This document shows positions 24,441-36,780 of a DNA stretch of 64,000 nucleotides, piece after piece. The stretch spans positions 171,795 to 235,794 of the forward strand of contig JAOVVO010000043.1 in NCBI GenBank assembly GCA_028564675.1, given 5' to 3'. This DNA is from Onchocerca lupi (lineage: Eukaryota > Nematoda > Chromadorea > Rhabditida > Onchocercidae). Under the pieces are notes generated by a model. It searched no databases. It saw only the letters and a program-made list of their open reading frames with translations, and was not told the DNA's origin. Position 1 is the first letter of the stretch. Each line of letters opens with the position of its first letter. The position numbers were made by a program, and so were the translations under genes.

Positions 24441-25160
24441 AGATGGCAAAGGAAAGTTGGAGAATGCTGAAACGCGAGTACGGTAAGCTGATGAACAAGC
24501 TGAAGAAATCAGTCAATATTGAGCACGACAAAAGAAGTATCAGAAATTTTTGCAGTCTGGATTTTTAATTAAATTTAGCTTCGCAGAAAAAGAAATAAAT
24601 AACTTGAAAGAAGAATCAGATTTGAAAAATGAGCAACTGAAAGCTAGGAGATCGAAAATAATAAACGGAATGAAGAAATGATGCAGTGGCGATTTGCTGT
24701 CGATGAAATGGAATTCGTATATATGGAAACACAAATGTTAGGAAAGCAATTAAATAAAGAGAAAGTAGCAATGGAATCAAAATGGGATGAAGTGCAAACA
24801 ATTTGGCTGGAACAGAAAACTTTTGAAGAAAAATCAGTTACTGATGGAAAATACAATACTGTTGATCAACTCAAGCAAACGATCGATACAATCAGTGATT
24901 TGAAAAATGCTAATAATGTGGCAGTTATTCGACAACTGCATACGTACGATAAGGGAGCTCTATCAGCATCTTCTGCGATGAAAAACAATATAGAGAGCAG
25001 TATGAGACACAACTCGTCGGCTTGCAAAGACAGCGAGCTTTAATGGATCAAGAAATTTCCGAAAAATTCTTAACACTTACAATTGTTAATCTTCAAATTA
25101 AGAAAAGTTTTAAGGAATTTATACTTCGGGAAAAAACTTGCGATATTTATTCGTGAAGAC
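24440..25160 (+). pseudogene. Broken coiled-coil coding remnant, family unknown
   Basis: Directly after the truncated RT, frames on the plus strand become Lys/Glu/Gln-rich with heptad-like spacing: a piece near 24440-24530 (WRMLKREYGKLMNKLKKSV), one near 24580-24660 (AEKEINNLKEESDLKNEQLK), then an open segment 24678-25043 (QWRFAVDEMEFVYMETQMLG and onward) and finally LQRQRALMDQEISEKFLTL near 25020-25080. Stops and frame changes separate them and I see no introns with phase support, so this looks like a captured or retroposed fragment of a coiled-coil protein gene rather than part of the BEL element. I cannot name the source. A real, mis-modelled gene is less likely. Confidence 0.45.
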
Positions 25161-27012
25161 AAATGAAGAAATAGCAGTAGTAGTGAATCAGTGATATTAA
25201 ACGACAATACTATACAAAACCGAAACATTTGAAACAAACCATAATGAGTAAGTAATATTGGTATGACCAATTATGTTATCAAAGTCTAGAAATGTTTTAT
25301 TATGAACAGAATTCTTCGTTGCTAGAATGCGCTTCAAATTAATTAATCATAATTTTTTCGGAAAAATGAAAGAATCTGGGAAATTAAAATTCTCCGACTC
25401 AATTTTAATAAGTAAATCTCCATAACTTCTTAACATTGGGCAATTTTCGTCTTCATTTTCGATATGGTTCAGTCTCATCAATTGCACAATGAAGATGCTT
25501 TGTCACGAATACTCCCATCATTTTTAGATAGTTTTATCGCCATATTTCTTATGAATGTATTGAAATAAAAAAATTCCTCAGTTCTTGTTTTCATATCTGG
25601 GCTGAATCTCTTTTTATTGCTTATTTATAATTTGAAAATGATGCTAAGCATGAACCAAATTTTATAGCATAGCTCACAACGAAAGTAAACTTTTCATTTT
25701 CCAAGTGCATGTTTACACACAACTGATATATCTTTTTGTCAGTGCATCCCTCAAACACACTGACTTCCTACAGATAAAAAACATCGAACGATCTACTAGA
25801 CTATAACAAAACATTGCAGTTTTCAAATACAAATTTTATATTACTAAGCTCAAACACATCTTTATTAATCAAAATAAGAACCATTCTAACGATGAGTGAA
25901 GCAGAATTTTGTAGCACAATTCATTCAACTTTAAAAAATTCGCTATCTAATACATTATCAGATATTGTCGTAAAGAATGTGCTTCTATTCAACTAATGCC
26001 AATTTATAGCTATGTAGTTTTCAATGCATTTCATCAGTTTGTTGAGTATATTTGCCTAGTCTCGTCAGGATTTAAAAAACTACAGTGGATCAAATAGCAA
26101 CAAGCCGCCAAACAATAATAATCTTCTTTGCTATAAATTTTGCAAATGTAAATTTGGTTTTGAGAAATACTTTGTAATTTTCTCTCTCAATCAAATCACT
26201 AAATTTATCATGTCGATACAGGACTTACTTCTCGCTACATTTCATAATCCATCGAAAAACAATTCATTGTTATCACATCGATTAATATGATGTTACGAGA
26301 TTAGTTAGCTCATGACGCATCTATTTACCAAGCTATTTTTCAATTTGCTTCAAACGCCGAATATCTATAAATTAATCGATTCGAGTTTTTGATTAACTTC
26401 TTGTCAGTAGAATGAGAAATACTTCAACGACTGCATCCAAATGGTCATTATCAATATTCAATGGTCGACCATTAGATTCTTTTATCGTCGAGTTCTTCCA
26501 CTACCCCCGCTTGAATCACCATTTCATTGTACGTTCGCTTTCTTGGATAGATACATTTCTGAGATTGAGAACTATTTTTATTTAACCCATTTTGAATTTA
26601 TAAAAAACCCTCCCATCATAAATCTAAGATAAAACAAACACAAACAATAAATTACTGAAAAAACATCAAGTATGAAATGCTACTAAAATATAATAGAGCC
26701 ACATTTGTTATAAATATATCCCAATATGAAACGGCAAGTTTAACATGTACTCATTCTGTTCTAACCGAGCATAAAGTCAACAATTAGAAATTTTAAGCGA
26801 TGCTGAAGAAGCAACTACTTCTTCAGTCGAAAACTAGATTCGAGGATTGTTTCTCTTTTCAACTTAGAAAGTTTTGGGCTCTTCTCTTCGATATGGACGT
26901 GGGCAGCTACTTGTAGCAATTTCATTATTTGAAACAATTCAAAATTCGCATATTAAGTATACTCTATCACATCGGAGACTCTTCTTGATCCGGTTTTGCA
27001 TCATATTGTTTC

Positions 27013-27054
<42 letters not shown>

Positions 27055-28035
27055 CAGGCTAAATTTATTAAGTGAAGCGAATAACCGGTCCGGGTAAACA
27101 AAGACTACTTTTTGTGCTCACTGGTGTCAAGGACTACAACAATTTTCCTTTATTTCTACAAAACATAGGAAAACAAACTACTACGAGGATGAGAAATAAA
27201 TTGTGACCATAACCTTCCAAAAAAGTTATCTGCTTCAAACTTAAGACAATTTATTTATGAAACTATAACTTTAAGTATGACAACTAAAACTTAATAATGC
27301 CACGAATTGACTGAATAATGAACCAATTGCAAAAATATACGAAATATTAAAAATCGCTGAAGAACGAATTTAATAATAAAAAGTCTTTCTTACGTTATCT
27401 TTATTCATCTCCTGCTTTTCGAAATATCAGTAATCTTATTACTACTAACAACAAAACCTTCGCATCCTCTATACCTCGTCTAAACTACGGCTTTTACGCA
27501 AGTTAACAGACAGATACGTATACACGCATAAATATAATGTACGTGATTAATATTTACAATTATATAATACATGATAATTCAATGCACCACACCAATTATT
27601 TTGATCAAAAAACAATTAATTTACTCATCAAAACTAATTGAATCAAACCATATGACGAAATTTGTACTTATCATACATCAAATATTTTGTTTGAATGCCC
27701 TTTATACGATAAATATATCAAAACTGCTTCAAATTTGAGAAACAACTACATCAAGAAAAGCAAGTAATATAAAATATTCTTCTAACTTACAATTAACAGC
27801 CAATAAACATTGTCAATGTCTGAATAGCATCGAAGACAACATTTTCTTTTTTATTTCTTATATCCAAAACATCAATCTCTTGAATCAAATGACAATAGTC
27901 TTCCACTTTATCTTCATGTGGTAGACCACTTATCCAAAAATGCTAGTAGAAAGCATAAGCCTGATTTTCAACTGAACGAAGTTATGAATTGGAAGTTATA
28001 ATAAAGCGGGAAATTTACTTTAATTCTTTTCTAGG
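25161..28035. other. Gene-poor region
   Basis: About 2.9 kb of AT-rich sequence containing only short, unsupported frames and a long poly-T tract (listed separately). The right end should include the 3'UTR of the minus-strand VPS24 gene. Confidence 0.6.
27014..27054. repeat. Poly-T tract of 41 bases
   Basis: Uninterrupted run of 41 T followed by CAGGC. It may be a homopolymer microsatellite or the poly(A) tail of a minus-strand retroposed sequence lying to its right. No retroposed gene is recognisable there. Confidence 0.9.
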
Positions 28036-30051
28036 TCAATTTTTAAGAAATTCTAATCTAGCACGCATCTCATCATAGTCAACGGTATGTCCCTCACTAT
28101 CTGCCAAGATGCTTTCCGATTCGACTGCGAGTGTGTCCTTGACAGCAGATGGTGCTTTACCCAATTCACCGGCTGTAATTTCATATAATATCCGATCTAC
28201 TTCTTCCTGTAAAAACTTTCGAAATTCGTTGCAAATGAAAAGTCCGCTCACAGCTTATTCAGTAAACAGTAAGACATGATGGAATTTTCCGAGACAATCT
28301 CGCACTTTTTTTTCTTAATGTAACATTTGTTTGGTATGAAGTTGCATTATTACTGCTTTTTTCAAACAGTAAACAGCATAAAAGAATCAATCAGATAGCC
28401 TTAACAATTTTAACAGCATAGTTGAAATTATTAAGAGTGTCTGGTTCTTTTTTGCTGTTTACTACATGAAAAGAAGAATAATAATACAACTTCATATCAA
28501 ATAAATGTTACGTTGAGAAAAAAAAATCCTTTTGTCTACAATACCTATTTTCTTTCAAAAGCGTGAGCTTTCGCGCACTGCAAAGAAAGGCAAGAAAATT
28601 TCTGCAGCAAAATCCTGAATTCATTCACCAAAATTCCCAATCAATTTAAAAAATTCCTAACCAGACTGAAAAATAATGTACAGACCTGCGCTTCCTCTTC
28701 AAGCTCCTCTGGTTCCACCGATTCCATGGTTTCCTCAATCATTTCATCTATAATACCTATTTTCGTCATTTCTTTCGAAAGTTCACGCATTGTTGACATT
28801 ATTTCGGGCACCTTAAATTTATATGATTTAATTTATATATTTATTGTTGCCTTCATGCTGCATAATTCCTATTTTATTTTTCCAGTTTGGTTTCACTCCT
28901 AAGTGATACTGATGACCGTCAAATTCTGCAAACATATTTATAAATTGGCGATCGATACCATATCTAACTTTTATCATTTATTTCAAGATTTATTTCAGAC
29001 CATTTAAATTAATAATAAGCTATCTTGATTAGGTTTTAAAAGATTTGTTACATTTGAAATCAAGCGCAACCTTCACTAGCTGCTGCATATTTTTCATCAC
29101 GTCAGTAGACTGTTGCAAGGAGCCTGCCATACGAACCGTCGCAAGTTGCTGTTGCATCCCCATAACAACTGAATTGATTTGCGCCTTTGTTCCATGAATT
29201 TTTGACACTGCCTCGAAAGAAATTTTCGATTAAATAAAATCTGGAGATAAAGATTAGCCTAAAAATTTGAAAGCTGAGCCAAATATACTTAAATAACTAA
29301 AACTGATTTTGAAAAACTTACTCAAAGGTTGCATCACGCATATTTAAATAATTAACATTAATTTTTAAAAAAATATTTAATTTAGGAGTGAATAAAGAAA
29401 TGCAGTTTTTTAATATAATGTTCTATTCCAGAAAATAATAGTTCAAGAAAAGAACATTTTTCTAAAGCATTTTTGTCTGAAGTATTTTTCAAATGATCCC
29501 AGATTTGTTCTTATAAAAAATTGCATAGATGAATAGAAAAATCAATAAAAAAGCGCGGATAATCAATGTTGCATTTTCATCCTGCTGAACTGATCATATT
29601 CATTATTTTAGTAATCAAATCCCTAAAATTAGAGATTAGAAATAATTTGAATTGATCAGTTTTCATAATTCCCTATTTGCAAGATAACATAGCCTACTTT
29701 TCTCGACTGTAAAATTGATTTTGCAAGCACAATACAGACATCTCGGTCACCTTTCTTCGCCGACTCTTTTATCTGCTTTTTGACCTAAAATCATCTTTTT
29801 ATTCGTGAATGCTTGAAATTTTATTTTACACAAAACAATGGTAATCTAAGGCATGAAGAATTTAAATAATATCTGAACAGAACTTGACAAAACTTCACAC
29901 AATATTTAATTGACAAAGCAACCTTCATCTCTTCCCGTTCAATGGCACGGATCTGACGATCGAGCTGTCGCAATTCAGCTCGCATTTTCCGTTGCAGCTC
30001 ACGAACAGCTTCCTTTGTGTCGATCTTTTTGTCTCGTCCAAATAAGCCCAT
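28036..30051 (-). CDS. vps-24: ESCRT-III subunit VPS24/CHMP3
   Basis: Polymerises on endosomal and other membranes with VPS2/CHMP2 to drive scission, then is disassembled by VPS4. Five exons (29923-30051, 29698-29784, 29071-29211, 28686-28811, 28036-28206) join in phase 0 to 217 aa; human CHMP3 is 222. The start MGLFGRD was chosen over an upstream in-frame ATG at 30054 because MGLFG is the family's conserved N-terminus, which inserts in membrane. Seen: basic alpha1 (LDRQIRAIEREEMK), KKGDRDVCIVLAKSI, NSVVMGMQQQLATVRMAGSL, MRELSKEMTKIGIIDEMIEE, EPEELEEEAQEEVDRILYEI and a C-terminal MIM-like helix (YDEMRARLEFLK). These distinguish CHMP3 from CHMP2. Two acceptors are unusual for a nematode (TTTAAG, TTCGAG). 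Confidence 0.96.
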
Positions 30052-33000
30052 CATCTCAAACAAAATACAACGAATGATAAAAAGCCTAATTTTGTCGCAG
30101 CGAATAAATGAAAACATCTGAAGGTGAGCTCATCAACGTCAAGTAACCTTATTAACCATAACTAAATCCTAATCTCAACAGATACATCTCTTCCTTGCAA
30201 ATCAAATTCAAAGATCGAAACCCTCCAACTCCGAGGAACATAAATACATTTCAAACTTCAAATTTCCCTTACATATCTGTCATTTCGATTTCGAGAACAA
30301 ACTTTCACGCAGCCTGCCATGAAATCCTTGCCAAAGAGTTAAATCGGCATTTTACTTGATATCACAACCATTGAATTCCAGCGCTTCATTTATTTTCAGC
30401 TTATAAATGAATTTTTTTTCTTAGCATTCAGTTCTGCTGACTGCTCTTGAGAGGAACTTTTCAACTTTCCAATATTTTTGAAAAGACAAAGAATATTTTC
30501 ATATTCGAATAAATGATGTATAGATTGTGTTAATATAAAGGTGTGACAAGCGAGGAAGCAGGAGAAAAGTAGGAATTGTTGTAAGAAGTAACAACAAAAA
30601 TATCAGATGTTAAAATTTTTTAGTATAATGTGTGCTAAAGAGGAATAATGAAGGAAAAGTTTATTACTATTTGGCAAAAAATTGTCTCTTGAAAGGGACC
30701 TTCTCTATGAGAATTGAACTCTTCCTATAAAGTCAAAGCATGAATTTTGTTATTCTTGAATCAATCTGATAAAATATGATATCAGATGCGTGAAAAGTGC
30801 AGGAACAAAAATAATTAAAATAACGATAGAGGATGAAGTCATGCTTTATATCTTCTTCCACATGTGATAACAAAATGTCGAGTCTTTGACAACATGTTCA
30901 GATGAAACGACAGTTTCTTTTATTTCCTCTTTCTTCTCCCATACATCCGTACGTTACGATACTACTCATAAATGTGGACACTCCTGCATCAGCAGCATAT
31001 TTCTCTAGCACTCAGCACTACATTTAATTGCATTTATTCTAATATAACTACTCACTCACTTTTCTGCTTTTTATTGTAATTGGAGAATGACAGTAAAAGT
31101 GATTTGAATTTAGTTTCTTCAGTAAATCAAGAAAAATGACTCAATCGAAATAGATAGCATACATTGATATTTCTTCTTCAACCTTTTCTAGCAATTTAGA
31201 TTGCAAAATCAATTTCTTCGTCTTAAGAAAGCAAAATCATATATGGTATTCAGAAAATGAAGCCTTTAGATGATCGATGAAACAAGTTATTTTCTATTAA
31301 TAACAAGTTTTTCTCAAGAGAATTCAGATGAACAAAATTTTCACCCCATTATTTTTCAAATATGACTTTTCATGAAAAAAATTTTCTGAACTATCAAAAA
31401 ATATGTTTGTTCAAGCAAATTCCAGTCAATCCGCTATTGGCGTAGCAGTTGTGAATGTAATAATTTTGTAATATTTCCCAAATTGAGCAACTTTCTAGTT
31501 TACCGTCAAATTCCTGTAAAATATAATGGTTTTACGCATAAATTTTAAAAAACAGTAAGCTCAAAAAGAGAGAAAAATTTACAATTGTCGTTAAAAAAAT
31601 AACCACTCAATCAGATTTTTAATAAGCATAAAAATGGTGTGCTTTAAAAAGAAAATTTGCATTCCTATCCACAACTGCTCCATTCACATTATTATTGCTA
31701 CCGTCAGTGACCTTTCCCATTAAAAAAAGGTTGCCATTTTCAGCTAAATATTTTTTTCCTCGATTCCGCTGAAATCAATAAATTAATTAGAAATAAATTA
31801 CGGAAAAAATGGATGGACTAAAAACGAATACCGTAAGACTTCAAAAAATGAAATAGCCTATGATCTAATAAATGATGAGCATCACATAATCACAATCATA
31901 AATACTGGAATAAGTGTTGCGTTGTAAGCAGCATGAAAACTGTGCTATACAATGACGTACATCAACAATCAGTGCAAATATGTATTACCTGAAAACAAAT
32001 ACTATATGACCATTAATCAGCGGTACTCACATGTCAATCAGCTACTCCTTATTTATCTCCTAATTTATAAATTTGGCTGTAATATGCAACCTGTTAAAAA
32101 ATTTCCTGCCAAGAAAAGAAAGCTAAGATGACAGAGTAGTAGAACAGAAATTGAGATAGAAAATTCAGTTGTAAGGGTGAAAGAAGAGTATAAATAAATA
32201 TGAAATTTGTGCTGAAAACGTGGTATAATAGAACACACTGTTAGCGTTAAGCATATATAATAATCTTAAGAAGTCCTCTTAAGCCAAATTCATTCATTTT
32301 GATAAGTGATAAGTGACATGTTACATGACAAGTGACTTGTTAACCATGATAAGTGACCTGTTACATTTATTCATTTTTCTCTTAAAATACAGAATATGCG
32401 GAATTTTGAACATAAAATAATCACAAACAATTATAGATCTAAAATCACGCTAGTTCGTATTCTCTTCTAACATAGAATTTCAACAGAGAAACATTCGAAG
32501 AACTCGTATTCATTCGGTCCTTCTTTAGTTAGTTTTTTATTTCAATACCTGTTCTAATTACTGCTGGATTATTTTCTCTAAAAGAGACAAAGCTTTTATA
32601 TTTATCAAATTTTCGTTAACTCTCTGTTCCAGAGAAATCATGCTTAATCAAATATGATCGAATCCAAACATTTGCAAAATTTTATCATTTTAAACTTTTT
32701 TTTTTTTGAATTTTTAACACCCGTCTTCCCAAAGTCATGAGAGTACTCAACTAATGATAGAGCAAAAGTTAAAAAATCTGTCATAGTTTGTACAATGTCA
32801 TATTTAAAAAAACATTTCGCATACTCTCATATCTCTTAGTTGTTGTGATATGTGTAACATGTTGTTTTGAAATTATTTACAACATTTCCACTGGGAAATA
32901 ATTTATTTGAAAACCACATCGATTAACCGAAAAGAAAGAATCTGGAAGCCTATACATCACTTTTAATGGAAATAAAATCAGTACAAAATATACGGCTTGC

Positions 33001-33090
33001 TTATAGAAAGAAATTAATTTACTTCAGCATTATGTTAAATTTTTATGAATAGTATTACCGTCTTAATTTTCCAAAAAAAACAATATCGCG
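30052..33090. other. Gene-poor region between VPS24 and the BEL element
   Basis: About 3 kb without a supportable coding region on either strand. It contains a short minisatellite (32301-32366) and otherwise only AT-rich sequence. The promoter of VPS24 should lie at its left end. Confidence 0.6.
32301..32366. repeat. Short minisatellite, about three 18-22 bp units
   Basis: Units of the form ATAAGTGACATGTTACATG, ACAAGTGACTTGTTAACCATG and ATAAGTGACCTGTTACAT follow one another. They are imperfect direct repeats with no other annotation. Confidence 0.8.
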
Positions 33091-33768
33091 TGCATTTCGC
33101 ACAATAATTCGCGTTTGTCATTCACTGTCGTGAATTTTGTTGATTCGTTGAAGCTGATGTCTATTGATAACCAAATACAACCAGTGTTTCGACCCAGGTT
33201 GATTTGCCTTTTGCGTTACTTGCGGGGAGTTGATTGAGGTGTGTTAAGTTGGACTGAGTTAAGTTGAATTCGAGTAACAATTAAGATGAATTGAACTGAG
33301 TAACAGTTAAGCTGGATTGAGTTGAATAGAATAACAGTTAAGCTGAGTTGAGTTAAACGGACAACCGAATTGTAGGAATTTATTTTGTTAAAAATACACT
33401 CTCACTTAATACAATAAGGTTTATAAACATTAGGAAGTGGGAGTGGATTCCCATGATTATTCAAGCCTTGTAGCTGGTCTCAAATGGGAAGATTAAGATG
33501 TGAATATGAACAAAAATGCAAATTTAGTACGGTTAGCGATTGATAACAAAGGGAATTACGGTGTGATAGAAATACACAGATATGAACATGGATAAAAGCA
33601 AAAAAATGGGAAATAAATCTAAAGGAATGTAAAATTAATTGAGTGATTCATTATTATAAACATTAGTTATAATTAGAAATTTGGTTTTACAATTTGGAAG
33701 AGAAATGTATTTTGTTATTTATTCGTTTGGAATTTTGTTGGAGTTTCGCGATATCAGAATTCGCGACA
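33091..33768 (-). repeat. Candidate 3' LTR of the BEL/Pao element
   Basis: On the plus strand the segment begins TGCATTTCGC and ends TTCGCGACA, giving TG...CA termini on both strands. It follows the env stop by about 200 bp, where an LTR should be. It contains a run of degenerate GAGTTAAGTTGAATTGAGTAACAGTT-type repeats (about 33240-33358) and an inverted repeat CGCGA/TCGCG at its right edge. The purine tract next to the boundary is on the wrong strand for a classic PPT, and no second copy was seen, so the boundaries are tentative. Confidence 0.4.
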
Positions 33769-33967
33769 CTCCCAAAAGGAGGAGAGAGGAAGAAATTAGG
33801 AAAAAAGTTGAAATGAGGTGTTCTCAGGTGTGTAGGAAAAAGTATTTAGTTTAATAATGGGGCTTCTAGTTGTATCAGTTAGTGTTTGGGTTTCTACCGA
33901 ATCTGTAGGGAGGATAATGATATTTTCTGAACGTGGATTTTGTCTACAGGATAGGCAGAGTAAGGTT

Positions 33968-35224
33968 TTAAGTAGTTTCGAATTTCAACTTGATAATAGT
34001 TAGAACAATTGATAGAAGCAAGATACTTATACAAATGGTGATTAATTTCCAATGATTCATGATATTTTTCAAATTTTCTTGTATCGAATCTTCGACTTGA
34101 TCGAATTCTTTCACCAACTGATTTGCCAATTGTTGTCTTTCTTTCGTAAATTCTTTCCAGAAAAAATTGTCTTCTTGTTGATACGATATTGAGTTAATGG
34201 TATCGTGATAGTGGTTTAAAAGTTCCAATTCTGCATTGATTCTCTCGATTTCAAATTTACTTATTGATCCTCTACTGAACTCGATGTTTTGGAGTGGCAT
34301 TACATTAGTTTTGCAAGGTGCTACCAGTAATACCCCCTTTTCTTTCTTAGCTATTACATCGTTTCTTTGTAATAACATTTCTGTAGCGATAGTAGGATAA
34401 ATTTCAGACATCCTTGCAATCAAGTATAATAAGTTATTTCTATTCTGGCAAATTCTTTGGTATGTTACTTTGAGTAATTGAAGAAATTCTCGTCTAAGAG
34501 AATCAAATATATATTGAAACTTCACATTGTTTGGATTAAACGTTTCTTCTGGGGAAATTTCCATCAAAAGTAGTCGGTTTGTCGTTTTTCGAATTTGACT
34601 TGAAGTTGTAATATTTTCATTAATAACATTGTCTACGTCCAGAATGATGTTTCCTTTCATCAAATGAGGATTATTGAAGCTACATCTCGTGTCTATTATT
34701 GTGTGACCGGTTTTGTCCATTACGAATGATGCTTGTAATTCGTTGATGACATCAATGTATTTCATAGCGTCGAATCTTCCAACTTTTTTATATGGGTATT
34801 GATGGGTAACTTCTGTATTGTTCCATAAAACAATACTAATGTTTGTCACACATTTGCCCCTTTGAACTTCACAATGGTTAGTATTTTCGAGATTGGAGAC
34901 AGGGTATTTTCCGTCAAAAAATAGTATTTCTCCTTCTATTAGTTCGAAATTTATTGTTGACTGGCAGTTAACTCCCAGCCATCCATATGAATATTGTATT
35001 TCGTTAGTTGTTATCCATTTATTTGGAGAAATTTGAGTTAAAGGTATCCCATCGATTTGTTTTTGAGTATGTAAAGCTTGACAAAATGTTGAAGATATTG
35101 CAACTGTAATTGTGTGGTCTAAAACTACTGATAGTGAGATCCTGAGGAAGGCCTTTGTACATACCGTTCGCGTAATGTTGCTAGATTGGATAGCCAGTAT
35201 TCTCACGTGAGTGTTTGTATACAC
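33968..35224 (-). CDS. Envelope-like glycoprotein ORF of the BEL/Pao element, 418 codons
   Basis: Long uninterrupted frame immediately downstream of integrase, the position of env in env-bearing BEL/Pao elements (for example the C. elegans Cer7 group). Seen: paired cysteines in the N-terminal half (NHCEVQRGKC), several N-glycosylation sequons (NIT, NIS, NNTE), a long Glu/Gln/Asn-rich helical stretch before the membrane, and a hydrophobic helix at about residues 394-413 followed by a short basic tail. A signal-like hydrophobic stretch occurs in the preceding ORF (35265-35519), so the protein may start there. Elements of this kind have acquired env genes from unrelated viruses; the origin of this one cannot be decided by eye. 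Functionality is not implied. Confidence 0.65.
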   Translation of the reverse strand: MYTNTHVRILAIQSSNITRTVCTKAFLRISLSVVLDHTITVAISSTFCQALHTQKQIDGIPLTQISPNKWITTNEIQYSYGWLGVNCQSTINFELIEGEILFFDGKYPVSNLENTNHCEVQRGKCVTNISIVLWNNTEVTHQYPYKKVGRFDAMKYIDVINELQASFVMDKTGHTIIDTRCSFNNPHLMKGNIILDVDNVINENITTSSQIRKTTNRLLLMEISPEETFNPNNVKFQYIFDSLRREFLQLLKVTYQRICQNRNNLLYLIARMSEIYPTIATEMLLQRNDVIAKKEKGVLLVAPCKTNVMPLQNIEFSRGSISKFEIERINAELELLNHYHDTINSISYQQEDNFFWKEFTKERQQLANQLVKEFDQVEDSIQENLKNIMNHWKLITICISILLLSIVLTIIKLKFETT

Positions 35225-35264
35225 GTTTACTGTGTGTAGTGTGACATTTTGATTGGTTATGTTG

Positions 35265-35519
35265 TCACAATTTCACCTTTCTGGAATGTTGAACGGTATC
35301 CCTGAAGTCTACTTGCAATTTTTTGTTGCTACTGTTTGGGGTTGACGTTACTGATAGAATAGTCATTACGAAGAGTGTTTTCGTAAGATTATTAGATTTA
35401 TCTGTAATAGTGTGTCTGTTTTGCATTGATTGTTGTGTAACCTTTCTAGTTCGGCTGGCGATGGGTTGTTCAAGTTCCCTATCTTCATTTTTTCTTGCCT
35501 TTCCAAACTCAGTTGACAC
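35265..35519 (-). pseudogene. Linker ORF between integrase and env
   Basis: An 84-codon frame, rich in Arg, Thr and Ser at its start (ASRTRKVTQQSMQNRH), then a hydrophobic run (LTKTLFVMTILSVTS) that could be an env signal peptide. It ends 40 bp before the main env frame. It is probably the pol C-terminal tail and env N-terminus, separated from env by a frame change or a splice. Confidence 0.4.
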
Positions 35520-35539
35520 GTCAACATCTCCGTTGCTTT

Positions 35540-36780
35540 GATCAGTATTAGGACTTTCTGATTCCGTTTCTAGCTGTTCTTCCTTTGTTCTATCAGGTTT
35601 AGTTCCAAGGAGTATAGTTGGTTTATTGAGCGTTCAAGGTGTCTTCCATTCGGCAAATGAATTTTTGCGCTTCTGATACATCCGTCCCGTCCTCTTTTGA
35701 GATTGATAATCCTAGCAAGTTTCCAGGTAGCTCGAGGTTTGTCTCATTCTGCTAATAAGACAACCTCATTTTCCTGTAGTTCTCGGGTTTCTACTGATCG
35801 AGGGGAGACTATTTCTCTTTGCGTTCGTTCGCGAAGACTTGACAAATATTCGTCTCTCCATCGGTTCCAGAAGACGACCTGAGTTTTTAAAACCTGCTTC
35901 CAACATTCCACTGCTTTGTCTTTAGTTTTTAATGGATAAGGAGTATATTCTTCGTCCTCCTCGTTAGTCTTAATTGGTGTTCTCAATGTGAATGTGGGTG
36001 ATATGAAGTCAATTGGACGTATAACTCGATAGTCATCTGTGCCCACATAAATTAACGGACGGATGTTCAGTATTGCTTCGATCTGTACTATTAATGTCAT
36101 GAATTCTTTTTCTTTTAGAAGTTTTCTTCCTATGGCTCGTCTCAGGGCCTGTTTCGTTATACCTATAATCCATTCGTATACACCACCGCCACATGGTGCT
36201 TTGGGAATCGTATTTCTCCACACTATACCCTCTTCTGCCATGAAGTTGGCGTTTTGTTCCATAATGATCTTAAACACGAATTGGAATTGACTTGCGTTGT
36301 CGCTTAAGACCAATTTTGGAAAACCTCTTCGGGCCGTAAATCTTGAAAAAACATGATAAAAGTCTTCACTAGACAAATTTTCTACCATCTCTAAGTGTAC
36401 CGCTCCGGTGGTAAAACAAATAAAGAGCGCAATCCATCTCTTTTTTATCATCTTGTATGGAATTTTAACGGTAATTAGTCCCAAGTAATCAAGACCCACT
36501 TTTTCGAATGCTCTTGATCTGATGACTCGGGATTCCGGTAAGTTTGGCATGGCTGGCAGTTAAAATGGTTTCGCTTTCCAGCGCTTGCAAGTCATGCACT
36601 TTGATATTACACTCTTTACTGCGGCTCTACCTCGAGGTATCCAAAATCTCGTCTTAGTTGGGACAGCGTATGTGTGATACCCGCGTGGATCAATTTCTCA
36701 TGTTGATTGGAAATGATGAGGTTAGTTAGGTGATGACCCTTGGGTAAATAAATCGGGAATTTGCTATCCTCAGTCAATTA
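35540..36780 (-). pseudogene. BEL/Pao integrase region
   Basis: The 268-codon frame at 35744-36550 carries the retroviral-type integrase core: D in VGLDYLG, D in LSDNASQF and E in GGGVYEWIIGITK, so the DDE triad is present. It is followed by the BEL-specific C-terminal region (WNRWRDEYLSSLRERTQ). Upstream, a CMTCKRWKAKPF piece of the zinc-binding domain is in another frame (36560-36640), and the terminal IRSAKIHLPNGRHLERS segment (about 35620-35700) is again shifted. The frame breaks make it a pseudogene despite the intact core. Confidence 0.75.

Noticed and set aside
27014..27054. Poly-T plus CAG as a splice acceptor for a plus-strand gene
   Set aside because: No coding sequence follows in any frame.
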